The notes beneath the pieces are model-generated. The model did not search any database, was not told where the DNA came from, and worked only from the letters and a program-made list of their open reading frames with translations. Shown here one piece after another: positions 9,938-20,397 of a stretch of DNA of 64,000 nucleotides. Position 1 is the stretch's first letter. Each line of letters opens with the position of its first letter. This DNA is from Astropecten irregularis (taxonomy: Eukaryota; Echinodermata; Asteroidea; Paxillosida; Astropectinidae). The stretch is from contig OZ020252.1 of NCBI GenBank assembly GCA_963971285.1, positions 9,895,662 through 9,959,661 of the forward strand, read 5' to 3'. Both the position numbers and the translations under genes were made by a program.

Positions 9938-9961
9938 TGGAATGGGTAGTGTGAAAAGCCC

Positions 9962-11348
9962 TCATGTATAAGACGTCCCCTGCATGCAATGTGCCAACAC
10001 ATTCTGTTTTGGTTATGTCTCTTTCCATATTTTTGGGGCCAGACATGGGACCGGCAAGAAGGTTCATGTCACTGGTGCATTAGAGAACCATCCCAGAGGG
10101 TCACATAAAAGTGTTACATGCTTTTGTGACGTGGGCTTGCAGCCATCCAGAAACAATGCAGTTAATTTTTCACCGGCACAAACATTTACAATAACGTAAA
10201 GGAAAATGAAAAACAATTAAGCAAATTGACTAATTATTAAGCAAATAGCCATTACTTTAATGGTTGGTTATTTGAACAAACAGTACTTAAGAGAGTGGTC
10301 AGTATTTAAGGGAGACATTTGACAAACACAAACAAATTTCACGCTCTTTGTCGTTGATGTACCAATTTATGTTCAGTGGAGCAGCAACGCTTCAATTAGA
10401 GTGGAAATCATAGCGGTTTCATAGCGTAAAAACAATGCTGATTTGTTCAACATAAGAAACTTTTCACCACCCAAAAAGAAAGAAAGTGTTCACAGAAACA
10501 TTTCATGTAAAAGCTTTTCAAAACTCGTTCATTTAAGTCTGGACAAATTCATGGTAAATATTATTGAGAAATGCACTCGTATTTTTTTTTTCAAATTTTG
10601 GTTTTGTTATTTTGTTAGCAAATTCCTATACAGATATTAGATTTTCAGTTGTTTTGAACGTCTAAACGTGTAATCATCCCAAAGCTAGTGCCTACCTCTC
10701 CCCTCGTCAAAGTTTGTTTGCTCCGAGTGGGTGGTGGGATTATTATAGTCACGTCAGCCTTCCAAGGATCTACTGATGAATATCAGACCCAACTGGGGCA
10801 GTTAAACAGACCAGGCACCATTAAGGTGCTTAATAATTCAAGATCCATTCCATCACTGTACATCTCCAAGCACAGCAACCTATAGACCCAGCCTGCTATT
10901 AAATGATGCATGAGACAGTCTGGGCACCAACATACCCCAAAATGCATTAATGCATTTTATTTTTAGTCCAATGACATTAGTGTGTTTGTCTCCGTTTGTT
11001 TGGCAACGGCAAGGCTCTCTCTGTCTACCTCTCGCTCTCTGGGTAGAGAGCTGTTGCTTTGCTTTCATCGTTGGTAATTGTCAGGGTAAAGAGAGCTATG
11101 GGTGGCTAGGTTATTATCAATTAGGCCCAGTGGATCTTCACTGGGAAAGGTTACAACAACAAACCGGCGATGATGGACTTTGCCTCCTCCTCTCAACCTC
11201 GATATGACGACTGACCGGCGTTAAATTTCAACGTACGGTATCGTACGCTCATCAGAAGCTACACATCTAACCACCTGAGAAGAATGAATAGTTTCTTCTC
11301 AAAAGAAATAACAGGCTGCTACAAAATGCTTCCTATCTGAAATGGCTA
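9962..11348. other. unique stretch, no gene seen
   Basis: AT-rich, with T runs near 10590. An 85-codon open frame at 10950-11207 has no splice or start support and no recognisable motif. Confidence 0.4.
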
Positions 11349-11601
11349 AATAGCCTGTTCACACTGCAAACAAATCTCTGGGTTGTACACGGGTCTGACC
11401 CATGTAGAAGTGACTTGCCCTGTTCACACTACAAGATTTCACCACGGTGTGGATCTATGTAAAGCACTGCATGGACCTGTTTTGGAAATACTCAAGAGGT
11501 GGGCTGGTTGGGTCTTGCTGAGAGTGGTAGTTTCAACGTCCTGAAGCGCATTATGTCTTGTGTTGATTGACCCAGTTGTACTGCAGTGTGAAAAGGCCTA
11601 T
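11349..11601. mobile_element. CACAC-ended foldback element
   Basis: Left end ATAGCCTGTTCACACTGCAA and right end TTGTACTGCAGTGTGAAAAG GCCTAT are inverted. A second CTGTTCACACTACAAGATTT lies inside at about 11430. The outer GGCC-TTCACAC pattern resembles Rep-K and the element at 38108-38605, but the interior is unrelated. No target duplication is clear. Confidence 0.65.
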
Positions 11602-11739
11602 ATATTAAAATGTGAGGAGACTTAGAGCAGACTTGACATAACATATTCAGTGATGCATCATATTGTTTTCATTTGAAATATATTATGGGCAGCATTTTCA
11701 ATTTGCCTTGTGACAGTGGAAGTCATTTTAAAATTCATC

Positions 11740-11835
11740 CCTCACCGCCCCGCCATGCCCTGCACTACCCCATCCAATCCACCCCGCCCTGCCCCGCACT
11801 GCCCTGTCCCACCCCGCCCTGCCCCACCCCACTCT
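11740..11835 (+). repeat. C-rich pentamer-like repeat, first block
   Basis: Degenerate CCNNC-type repeats (CGCCCTGCCCCGCACTGCCC and similar), almost devoid of G runs on the plus strand. Related blocks follow at 12438-12488 and 12560-12680. The open frames through it are low-complexity artefacts. Confidence 0.8.
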
Positions 11836-12437
11836 TCTGTGATCCGTTGTTATTGTAACCTACTGTTGCCTCATATTCACAGGTCGCAAGGCCCTCGGGG
11901 GATTCTCTATTTCATTCCAGGGTTAAGTCAACCTTTTACCGAGTACCCGACCATCCATCTCGTCTCATCATGAATCGGAAACCCGGCCTGATCACGAAAC
12001 CAGACATCCAAACTTCTCCATTCCCAGCCCCTAACAAGCCATTCATCCCCAATGACATCTAACCGACTGACTCTATCATGGTACATGTTCAAGTTCGAAG
12101 CACTTTGCTCAGTGGCACATTAAACTGGACGGGCTCTTTCAATGCATGCAACATTATGGCACACATACAAAGAACAGGTACCATTCATTATTCACATATC
12201 CTCGTCAAATCTCTGACAGGTCTTTGAAAAAAGAGACCAAATTTTCATACTTTATTCATATATGTCACCGGTTCTGTGGAAATGTCAATACATTATTATA
12301 AGATAAATTTGAGTTTATCAGTTATTTATGAATAGTGATCAAAAAGAGAAGATCACGAGCAGCTATAATGTATATGTTGGATGTCTGTGCTAGGCTTTAT
12401 ACAAACTCAAACAACCAAATATGAATATCAGTCTGTC
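11836..12437. other. unique stretch between C-rich blocks, no gene seen
   Basis: No shared repeats or convincing exon. The text just before the second C-rich block (AATATGAATATCAGTCTGTC near 12420) recurs before the third (AAATATTAATATCAGTCTGC near 12550), so these two blocks and their 5' flanks are a duplication. Confidence 0.5.
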
Positions 12438-12680
12438 CTGACTCGCCCTGCCCTGCCCTGCCCCGCCCTGTTACATCCCGCCCCCACTAGCCTTCTCTGC
12501 TAACCCACAGGCCTTATGCTTTGGAAGTATACAATTTCCCAATAACAAAATATTAATATCAGTCTGCCCCCAACCTGTCCTGCCCCAATCTGCCCTGCCC
12601 CACCCTACCCTGTAACATCCCATCCCATCCCATCCCATCCCATCCCATCCCGCCCCGCCCCGCCCCGCCCCGCCCCGCCA
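12438..12680 (+). repeat. C-rich pentamer minisatellite, second and third blocks
   Basis: 12438-12488 is CCCTG/CCCCG repeats. 12560-12610 is similar. 12615-12680 is a clean array that switches from about seven CATCC units to about six CGCCC units. The minus strand therefore carries closely spaced GGGGC runs with G-quadruplex potential. Confidence 0.9.
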
Positions 12681-13243
12681 CACCACGTCACGTAGACTGC
12701 ATTTAAGCTTTCTTCCTCTATACCTGCTCATAAACTGCAACCATGCTGTGTAAGATATGACTCATTTTCATAAATCAGGTTACAGTTTTAAATGCTACTT
12801 TGAGATCAAATGAGGAATGTTTACCAAAGGATGCCTCATTCTTCAAGAAAAAAAAAACCAATAGGAAAATAATTTATGTCTACCCCAGGATGAGAGACAA
12901 AGATGCCATTTGGTCATGTTTTTTCCTTCTTTCTATTAAAATAAAAAGCAAATTGGTAAATAATTAGTTTTCCTTCTTTTTTATTTGATCGATTAAAAAC
13001 AATCTCCAGAATGTACCATTTGGACACGCTGTGCCAACAAAAGGAAGATTATTGAAGCATGCAATTTCTGTTTATTGTTGTTAGAGTACAATCAATGAGG
13101 ATTTAATTATCTTTTGTTTGTCTGCAATTCTCCATTGTATGAAGAGAGTTTTCAAGGCAGCAGGGGATACTGTGTACAAGCTTTTAGAGAGAGACATCCC
13201 TCGGGACTTGCAAATGCTTTTTTTTTTAGTTTTCAGAATCATG
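12681..13243. other. unique AT-rich stretch, no gene seen
   Basis: No shared repeats or convincing exon. Confidence 0.4.
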
Positions 13244-13251
13244 AAAAAGAC

Positions 13252-13718
13252 GGTAATGGTGTACAAACAGGTACGATACCTATAAAGGGAATAAAAGGGA
13301 TGGTATAGAGCTGGTTTTTGCGACAAAATTATGTAATTCTTATATGTAATCATATACCTTAACTGACAAACATGTAGAAGTTTGAGGTCACTCAGCCATC
13401 TGGGTCACGAGAAAATAGTGAGAACCTGTGTACAGAGAACTGTACACATTTCAACGAATGAATAAAACGCTTCAAGGCGATTTATTCCTATCAGAAATTA
13501 GTTTCATTTATTTCTCAACGAATATGGCATTTCAGACAAAAACCATTTCATGGGATGTTTTCTCCTATCATCACCATTATACTGTGTAAGTTTTATGTGA
13601 ATCTGTGATCATGAAGTTTGTCTTACCAATTCTGTACCATCCCTTTAAGTATAAAGTCTCTTTACAAAAAGTTGTTTTTATTGCCTATAGGTATCGTACC
13701 TGTTTGTACACCATTACC
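13252..13718. mobile_element. Rep-D element with 33-bp perfect TIR and 8-bp target duplication
   Basis: Bases 13252-13284 (starting GGTAATGGTGTACAAACAGG) are the exact inverse of 13686-13718. The octamer AAAAAGAC lies immediately outside on both sides (13244-13251 and 13719-13726). An 8-bp duplication fits hAT-, P- or Merlin-like integration (family knowledge); the terminus matches none that I know. Most of the interior is a second element (Rep-C, 13292-13648), so the original element was only about 110 bp, nearly all hairpin. Confidence 0.85.
13292..13648. mobile_element. Rep-C TTAA-type element, copy 1, nested in Rep-D
   Basis: Begins TAAAAGGGATGGTATAGAG and ends in the inverse TCTGTACCATCCCTTTAA. 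It carries CACGAGAAAATAGTGAGAAC, paralleled by CATGAGAAAATAGCGAAAAC in the copy at 57639-57964. The TTAA-like ends put it in the same target class as Rep-A, but the interior is different. Confidence 0.65.
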
Positions 13719-13726
13719 AAAAAGAC

Positions 13727-14117
13727 TGAGATCTGTAGCCATAACAATAACAATTTAAACTCTGACTGGTAAATTGCAAGTTACCTAGTTATAAAAGCAA
13801 CATTTCATTGCACTTTGATAATAAATGTACGCTGAGGGGAGGGGTTGATGGGATGGGATTGGAGAGGGGAATTAATGTTAGGCTGGGTCATCTCCCAGAC
13901 TAATTGGCAGAACGTTCTACAAATGAGGGGATAGCAATCAGCCCACCCACTCCCCTCCCCCTCCATCAGTGCATAGGCCTCCAATCTTGCTGATGGTATA
14001 CGTACAGCAAGCAATTGTGTGTGCCACTAAATCCCAGCAGCATATGCTGTGGCTTATATGGGGAGATGAGTTTGTTGATGTATAGAGGTAGGTTATGAGG
14101 AGTATGAGGTAGTTAAA
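13727..14117. other. unique stretch, no gene seen
   Basis: G/A-rich near 13835-13880 and C-rich near 13940-13965. No shared repeats. Confidence 0.4.
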
Positions 14118-14123
14118 GGAGTA

Positions 14124-14416
14124 CAGGGCTCGAAATATCCACTAGATATAGACCATGGACCGAGTCTAGTGATTTCAGTGTCGGTCTAGTAAAGTGTGTA
14201 CTGCACTAGTCCGGCTGTCTAGTGATTTTCTTTTACTTGCACAAATAACATAGTTCCTAAATTGATGATTTTTTAAACAAAATATTGCACACATTTACAG
14301 TTTTACTATGTACGGTACATGAATGCCACAGATCTAGTGAAAAAAGTTCAGGTCTAGTAAAATGCTTCAGGTATAGCCTGCTGTGCAGTGCTTTTTTTTC
14401 ACAAAATTTGAGCCCT
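14124..14416. mobile_element. hAT-type MITE with repeated TCTAGT motif
   Basis: Left end CAGGGCTCGAAAT and right end ATTTGAGCCCT are inverted, and GGAGTA flanks both sides (14118-14123, 14417-14422), the visible part of a probable 8-bp duplication. CAGGGCTC is a common hAT-type terminus. TCTAGT or TCTAGTGA recurs about six times near both ends, like subterminal transposase-binding repeats. Confidence 0.7.
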
Positions 14417-14557
14417 GGAGTAATGTAGTTCATTCTGCCCGCTATGTATACACCAAGGACAAACCAGATTTATAAGAGCTCCTACCCCTGCCCCAAAGAT
14501 TGGACTGGGGAGCTTAGATTGTAGACCCTAGTCTTCCCCCTCGCCCACTGGTCACAG

Positions 14558-14620
14558 GTGGTTTACGAAACTGAGGCTCAGGCTTAGGCTCAGGCTCAGG
14601 CTCAGGCCCAGGCTCAGGCC

Positions 14621-14653
<33 letters not shown>

Positions 14654-14654
14654 A

Positions 14655-14711
<57 letters not shown>

Positions 14712-14905
14712 CAGCTCTGACATCCATATGCTAAAAATAAAAATAGGTTGTGGTTTTTCATTGAAGCTGAAGCTCTGTTTTCCTTTTCAAACTACAGAAT
14801 CTACTTCCAATTCGCAGCCATAAACCTCTATTTTGATAGCCATAATTTCAGAATGGATTCACGAAAATGGAGCCGGGAGTCTGAGACGAAGCCTGAGCCA
14901 GGTTC
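14558..14905. mobile_element. Rep-B element, copy 1, with hexamer-expanded left arm
   Basis: Rep-B copies share an interior of CATCCATATGCTGAAAATA, GGTTGTGGTTTTTCATTGAA, GCTCTGTTTTCC and GAATGGATTCACGAAAATGG, between a left arm of GGCTCA repeats and a right arm of GAGCCTGAG-type sequence. Here the left arm has grown to about 23 GGCTCA units (14573-14712, with a few CCC variants), while the right arm keeps only short GAGCC/CCTGAG traces. The Glu-Pro and Leu-Ser frames through the array are artefacts. Confidence 0.85.
14573..14712 (+). repeat. (GGCTCA)n hexanucleotide array
   Basis: About 23 tandem hexamers inside the left arm of Rep-B copy 1. It is open in several frames only because the period is six. 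Confidence 0.95.
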
Positions 14906-14975
14906 AAGTCATGGGAGAATTTTCCAAAGACATGATGAAAGATTAATCTTAACTTTGAGCTTTTTGCAGGAATTG

Positions 14976-14983
14976 TGACGTCA
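14976..14983. promoter_or_regulatory. full CRE-like palindrome TGACGTCA
   Basis: Exact TGACGTCA outside the Rep-F family, about 70 bp after Rep-B copy 1. CREB/ATF-type factors bind this octamer; function here is untested. Confidence 0.3.
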
Positions 14984-15388
14984 CACTTAAGCTTACAGCA
15001 ATTAGATATGATTCGCATGCTTCAGATCAATCTCAGTGCTTCAGGAAATCTACTTATGATGCGGTCACATGATTTTTCTTTACTCTCTCAATTCATTATA
15101 TATCGTCAGTTCACTTTCTTTATTTTAATTCATTTAGCAAGGACGGCCTTTTCAGGTTGACTTAAATAAGGTTCTGAAAGATGGGAATTATGACTTATGC
15201 AGTGAAAGATACCACTATTTCTATATTTCCTCTCATAAAGTACAGCTGTATGGTACATGATTGGCATAATTAATGTTGCAAGTTGTTTGCATTTTTTTAA
15301 AGGCAGGCTGTAAAATGTGTCACCAACAGTAAGTGTGCACACAGACCTGTGCCATACAAAATGCCTCACAACTCATTTTCCAAGTACA
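14984..15388. other. unique stretch, no gene seen
   Basis: No shared repeats or convincing exon. Confidence 0.4.
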
Positions 15389-15569
15389 CTGGAGCGCTGC
15401 AATAACGAACATGGCAGGATGCAAAGATATTGTCCGTTATAGTGGTCTTTCGATATAGTGACTTATTCAATATGTGTTGTACACAAAAATTGGGAGTCAA
15501 GGATGATGTTCCGTACAGACAAATGTTCAGTATAGCGGTGTTCATTATAGTGGCGTTCCTCTGTACTGC
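15389..15569 (+). mobile_element. Rep-E TA-type MITE, copy 2
   Basis: TA then CACTGGAGCGCTGCAATAAC at left; TTATAGTGGCGTTCCTCTG then TA at right. The interior GTACACAAAAATTGGGAGTC and AAGGATGATGTTCCGTACAG match copy 1. Confidence 0.75.
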
Positions 15570-15790
15570 CTTTTTTTTTTTACCAAACCAGACAGTATTT
15601 GCGAGGGATAATGCACAAACCATGACAACCAAACCCTTGCGTGATCCAAGCTTGAATTATAAAATGTTGACTAATGTACATAATTTTATATCAACTTTAT
15701 AATTGGCCGAAGTTTATATTTAACAAGATAAAATTCCCACCTATGCAAGTAAGGCATTATCATTTTTAATATTGCAACCAGAAATTATCA

Positions 15791-16184
15791 GGGGTCAATA
15801 GCACTCCGCACTAATGACGTCAACAAATCCCCGGATGTCAGACAAACATTGTCTCACACGCGTAGTGTACAATGCACATGCACACGCATGCACGTTTGCA
15901 TGTTAGTTTGTCTGAGATCCGGTGCTATTTTTAGGGCAAGTGCGGATCGCTATTTAATAGAGCTGTTTAAGCACACAAATTTGCCTAAGCACTGGTAAAT
16001 TAGATCAGTATGCCAGCCAAAACTCCTTGAGAATGTTACGCTCTGCAAACAATGGTCGAATAAAAGTCAAAAGCAGTAAACATCGCATGAAAATTTGGTT
16101 GGCAATCCTGACTGATCAAGGAAGACTTTTCATGCTTAAGCAAATTTCTTAAACTGTTAAAGTCAGCTCATGAATTGGCCCCTG
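15791..16184 (-). mobile_element. Rep-M MITE, copy 3, split by Rep-F
   Basis: The left terminus survives as GGGGTCAA at 15791-15798 and resumes as AATAGAGCTGTTTAAGC at 15955 after an inserted Rep-F copy. The right terminus is CAGCTCATGAATTGGCCCC. The interior is more diverged than in other copies, consistent with an older insertion. Confidence 0.65.
15797..15954 (+). mobile_element. Rep-F CRE-bearing MITE, copy 1, nested in Rep-M
   Basis: Rep-F is a 119-158-bp family. It starts AATAGCGTTCCGCACTAATG and ends in the related inverse GCAAGTGCGCAGCGCTATT, with GTTTGTCTGAGGTTTGGTGC near the right end. TGACGTCA lies at 15815-15822. The interior is rich in alternating GCACACGCATGCACG. No coding capacity. 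Confidence 0.8.
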
Positions 16185-17060
16185 TGCTAATTAAGCATGT
16201 CAAGATTTCTATTAGGGTACAGAGTGGTATCATTCAGCGTTTGAAACCAACTGACAAAACTGCAATGCACTTTCTGTGGTATATTCAACTTGTGCATGGT
16301 TTCTTCAGCTTTAATAGTGAATAGCATTAGGACTGAGCTAATTTGATTCCATTCAAGTTTGTTGAATGTTGCATGCATAACAAATTAACAACACCAGTGA
16401 TTGAAGACATAGGCATAATGCATAGATGCAAACTGCGGGCATAAATAGCTGACACTTTTCCCACTCCATCAGGCTCTGTATTCAATGGGGTCTGATAAAA
16501 CACTGCCACAATACGGCAGGTGATGATTCTGCACTGCAAAGATCTTGCTAATGGACACAAAAACCAAAATGATATCATTTAACTCTCCATTGACTACACA
16601 TAGCATGAACTGACAAGTACAGACCCTAGGCCAAAACAACATATTCTCGTGTGGCCATTTATAAGCCCAGTAGCGTCACCCCATGTAGATATTTTTTACC
16701 TACGTGTAGCGAAGGATTACTTTGTAGTGAAAGAAACTGATACGCCAAGAATCCACTTAGTGGGGAAGGGAAGGCCTAGAAGCTGAGCAAATACGCTATG
16801 TGTTGGCGGCAGTAAGCTGAGAAATTATTTGGTACATCCTCCGACCCTCCTATCTTTACAGTCTATACACTGCCTACAATGCATCATTTTAGGCTTAGGC
16901 ATCTCTCAACCCATATTTAGGCATGGAGACTCAATGTCCATTCATTAGAAGTTTGAAACCTCAAGTAAATTGATGCATTCAGTCTGCACTGGTTTCTGTA
17001 CTGTGACTCTTGCAGCAATGATCATTACTGTTACTAAGACATGATTCCTGCTGATGTGAT
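16185..17060. other. unique stretch, no gene seen
   Basis: No shared repeats. Minus-strand open frames at 16187-16578 lack splice or start support. Confidence 0.4.
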
Positions 17061-17294
17061 GGGCGTTTATGGCTTAGGCTCAGGCTCAGGCTCAAGCTCT
17101 GACATCCATATGCTGAAAATATAGGTTGTGGTTTTTCATTGAAGCTGAAACTCTGTTTTCCTTTCCAAACAAGAGAATCTACTTTAGAGCCGCAGCCAAA
17201 AGCCTCTATTTTGATACCACTTATTTCAGAATGGATTCACAAAATGGGAGCCGGAGCCTGAGACGGAGCCTGAGCCTCCGTTTTGTAAATGCCC
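17061..17294. mobile_element. Rep-B element, copy 2, compact form
   Basis: The clearest copy: left terminus GGGCGTTTATGGCTTAGGCT, right terminus CCGTTTTGTAAATGCCC, inverted to each other with only three or four hexamers per arm. It shows the unexpanded state from which copies 1 and 3 differ. Confidence 0.85.
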
Positions 17295-17385
17295 ATTGAG
17301 AGTCCCATAGCACTGTAGCATGACAGCTTGAACAGAGGTTGTAGAATATTGTGGAAGATATCATATATTACACGTGAGAGAATGA

Positions 17386-17520
17386 GAGACTTTGGAGAAC
17401 CGGTCTTCAAGTCAACAGCGCACGCGCACGCACGCATAAAACAACGTTCGCATGCTCACAATTGCGCAAGCATGGTTTGCGCGTGCGCTGTTGTCTCAAG
17501 ACCGGTTCTCCAAAGTCTCC
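17386..17520. mobile_element. 135-bp CpG-rich foldback
   Basis: Left arm from GAGACTTTGGAGAACCGGTC through CAACAGCGCACGCGCACG is repeated inverted at right (CGCGTGCGCTGTTG to GACCGGTTCTCCAAAGTCTC). The arms are about 45 bp with only a few mismatches around a roughly 45-base centre. Alternating purine-pyrimidine CGCACGCGCACG is prone to Z-DNA. No coding capacity. Confidence 0.9.
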
Positions 17521-17546
17521 CATTATAATCCCGTAGAATCTTGTGA

Positions 17547-17848
17547 GTGGTTGATTTCACCAGACTCTTCGCAATATACTATCAATCGTTAGTTAGGACT
17601 TACATGTATGATGCATTGCAGCCCTATGTAGGATACGATGGGTTATCCTTCATAACTTGAGATACAATCGATCAAAAGACTTTGTGAAATCCACCCCAGG
17701 GGTCAATTTCACCAAACTCTTTGTAACTTACTATCAATCGTATGACTTTTGATGCATTGAAGCCCTATGTGGGATAGGTCCCCTGCCATGGGTTATCCTT
17801 CTTAACTCGAGTTACGATTGATCGCAGGGCTTCGTGAAATCAACTCCC
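17547..17848. mobile_element. tandem pair of 150-bp foldback elements
   Basis: Two head-to-tail copies of one element, 17547-17697 and 17698-17848. Each starts GGTTGATTTCACC or GGTCAATTTCACC, contains TATCAATCG and ATGCATTG(A/C)AGCCCTATGT, then the inverse (TACAATCGATC or TACGATTGATC), and ends TTTGTGAAATCCACC or TTCGTGAAATCAACT. Each copy is self-complementary at its ends. Confidence 0.8.
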
Positions 17849-18553
17849 GGACTGATTATTCATCCAAAATGTTGGCCTGAGTGGGATCAAACTAAGATCC
17901 TGAACTGATTCATCAGTAAGTGCCCTTGCCACCTTCAGTCATAACAATAGGGCCTATATTATTGGTCCCACAATACCATGTAGCACATCACAAGACCAAA
18001 ACACAAGAAAGTATTATAATAGATTTGCTGGGTAGGGGGATAGGGGTGTCCAGCCCTTCAGACAACACCCGTCCCACCAAGAGGCGTGGCATGGGAGTAA
18101 CCCTTCAAAGTGGGAGGGGCATATGGATGTTCCTTCCAGTTTTAATACTTTTCGAACCTAGTTTGCAAATTTACAGACATGCATAGAAAGCTCTGCATCA
18201 ATATCAGACTATGAAGTACGACTGAAACATGAACCGTTCTCTTAAAAATTGTTTCCAAATTTTAGGGCAAGATGAAACAGAAAGCTGTCTTGAGATGAAC
18301 ATGTCTCCAGACTATTTTGATTCATTGCTTTCTTAAATACCAATTGAAGTCAGGGCACCACACCTCCTGGAGAAGGCAGTAGCAAGATATAACTCCGGAC
18401 TTTATATAAAGACGTGTCATTTTACCCTCCCTAAAGCTACTCCATTGCACACCGTCCACAAATCACTCAGACCTCAACGAGAACCGAGCCAGTTGCTTGT
18501 TTTATGGCCTCTGAAATCTATCTCTATGATGAATATTCCACAATGTGCCTTCT
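17849..18553. other. unique stretch, no gene seen
   Basis: No shared repeats or convincing exon. Confidence 0.4.
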
Positions 18554-18902
18554 TTAAAGGTACCATCCAATACTTTGTTAACACATACCAAAACAGAAAT
18601 CTTCACAGCTATAACTTACAAGGTATAAAGATGGTAGAAACATACATCAAAAAGTTTCTGCCTCAAGTGCTTTCCAGAAAAGTATAAAACTAATTGACTC
18701 AAAACAATTTTGATCTTCAGAAGATCAAAAATCCTGTGAAAAGATTTTTCAATACCGAGGGCAATTTTCACTGTTTACTCAAAAAGTGGGCGCCGTATGG
18801 GACTGGGAAATTCACAGATGACTGTTACAGTATCTTTCTTGATATTTGTGTTCATGAATCAGCATTTCTTTGACAAAAATCAAAGTATGAAATTACCTTT
18901 AA
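18554..18902 (+). mobile_element. Rep-A MITE, copy 3
   Basis: TTAA at both ends (18554-18557 and 18899-18902). Left terminus diverged (AAGGTACCATCCAATACTTT). First of a five-copy cluster ending at 23103. Confidence 0.8.
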
Positions 18903-19350
18903 AGTGTGTTGTTTGGTGGATTTTATGCTGGAAATCTTTGAAAATCAAAGAGTGTCTGACTGGAACTATTTTGATAATTTTAAAGGCCAATAAAAGCAAC
19001 ATCCTAAACACAGTTGAATTTCCAGTGTGGACTATACATGGTCACAATATGTAGGAAATGACGTTAATCAAATACAGGCTAGTTCAGGCCTTTTTTGCAC
19101 GGTGGCAATATTGAAATTGCTCTTACGTTGGTTCAAACTTGTCTGAACAAATCCTGTTGACTATTGATGAAAAAAAGTTACCAATTAACAACATGTCTAC
19201 TGGTGCATCTGTTGCTGGGTCCAACACTCTTGAAAAAAATCAATTCCACTTTTCATAATCACAAAGTTCATGTTACCGGTACCTAAAATATGAAAAATGT
19301 CAGAAGCAGTTGTGTTGATAAATATCTCTGAGATAAATACTTCTGTATAT

Positions 19351-19695
19351 AATGTATCATACTTTGGTTACATATCATACCAAAACAGAAATCTTCACAG
19401 ATTTACCTAGAACTTACAGATTATAAAGATGGTGAAGGTTGAAACATACCATTAAAATTCTTCTGCCTGAAATGCTGTGTTACCGGTAATCCAGAGAAGT
19501 GTAAAATCAAAGACCAAAACAAAAAAACAGTTTTGATTTCGGACATCAACACTCCTGCATGTGAACAAATTTGAAAATGCTGTGTGCGTTTTCACGGCTG
19601 AAATTTCACAGATGACTGTTGCTGTATCATTCTTGATATTTTTGCTCATGAATAGAATTTCTTTGACAAAAACCAAAGTATGATATTACCTTTAA
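19351..19695 (+). mobile_element. Rep-A MITE, copy 4
   Basis: Left TTAA lost, right TTAA at 19692-19695. Most of the central palindrome and the CTCAAAAAGTGGGCACC block are changed or missing, and a TTACCGGTAA palindrome has appeared near 19481. Confidence 0.8.
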
Positions 19696-19884
19696 ATTCT
19701 GTACAGAATAATACTTTCTGAAAGTAAGGAGGCTCTGACTGTCTAACATTGCAATCCTGACCCACAGGATCTTTCTCAAAGAATAAAATGCATTGACACT
19801 ATAATTATTAAGCGTGAAATGTTATGAGTTGGACTCAAAAGCCAGATCACATTCCAAAAATCACAATTGTCTGATTCTTTTTTT

Positions 19885-19909
19885 GTCTGTTTGTTTGTTT
19901 GTTTGTTCT
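19885..19909 (+). repeat. (GTTT)n microsatellite
   Basis: About five tandem GTTT units. Confidence 0.85.
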
Positions 19910-20027
19910 TGCTTCTCTTACAAAATTTCAGGGTGAAATTCTCGGCCGAAAGAGAACAAAAAATTGCTGACAGAGATTACCTCTGTCACGGGATGTATCT
20001 CAAAGTGTTATAACTCTACTGTACTTT

Positions 20028-20397
20028 TTAAAGGTAGAATCATACTCAGTTGGTTTTTATCAAAGAAATGCAGATTCATGGGCAAAACTATCAAGGATAA
20101 ATACAGTAACAGTCATCTGTGAAAATTTCAGTCCCATACGGTGCCCACTTTTTGAGAAAACAGTGAAAAACAGCCACAGTATTTCTAAAGTCTTTTCTCT
20201 TTTATTTATGATCTTTTAAAAGATCAAAAAGATTCTCGGTCATTGTAGTTACTAATTTCCAGATAAATACACCATTTCAAACGGAAACAATTTAACAGTA
20301 TGTTTCTACCATCACCATCTTCATACCCTGTAAGTTATACGTAAATCTGTGAACACGTGTGTTTTGGTTTCTTACCAAAGTATGATACTACCTTTAA
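20028..20397 (-). mobile_element. Rep-A MITE, copy 5
   Basis: Complete copy in reverse orientation, TTAA at both ends (20028-20031 and 20394-20397). The central palindrome is well kept. Confidence 0.9.

Larger units (their letters stand above)
9327..9961. mobile_element. Rep-K element (CACAC-ended), carrying a nested Rep-J
   Basis: Left terminus GGCCTTTTCACACTATCACC follows TAA. The right terminus is the inverted GGGTAGTGTGAAAAGCCC followed by TCA. Short TIRs of the GGCCTTTTCACAC type with a 3-bp TAA-like target fit PIF/Harbinger-like elements (inference; one target base differs). The interior is repeated GAACCGG and GTTTGAACC-like sequence. A 17-base C run lies at 9604-9620, and a second element is inserted at 9652-9937. 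Confidence 0.65.

Noticed and set aside
11673..11973. Pro-rich open frames
   Set aside because: Low-complexity C-rich pentamers.
14514..14761. Glu-Pro and Leu-Ser repeat open frames
   Set aside because: They are readings of the GGCTCA hexamer array in the Rep-B arm; any frame without a stop in one unit stays open.
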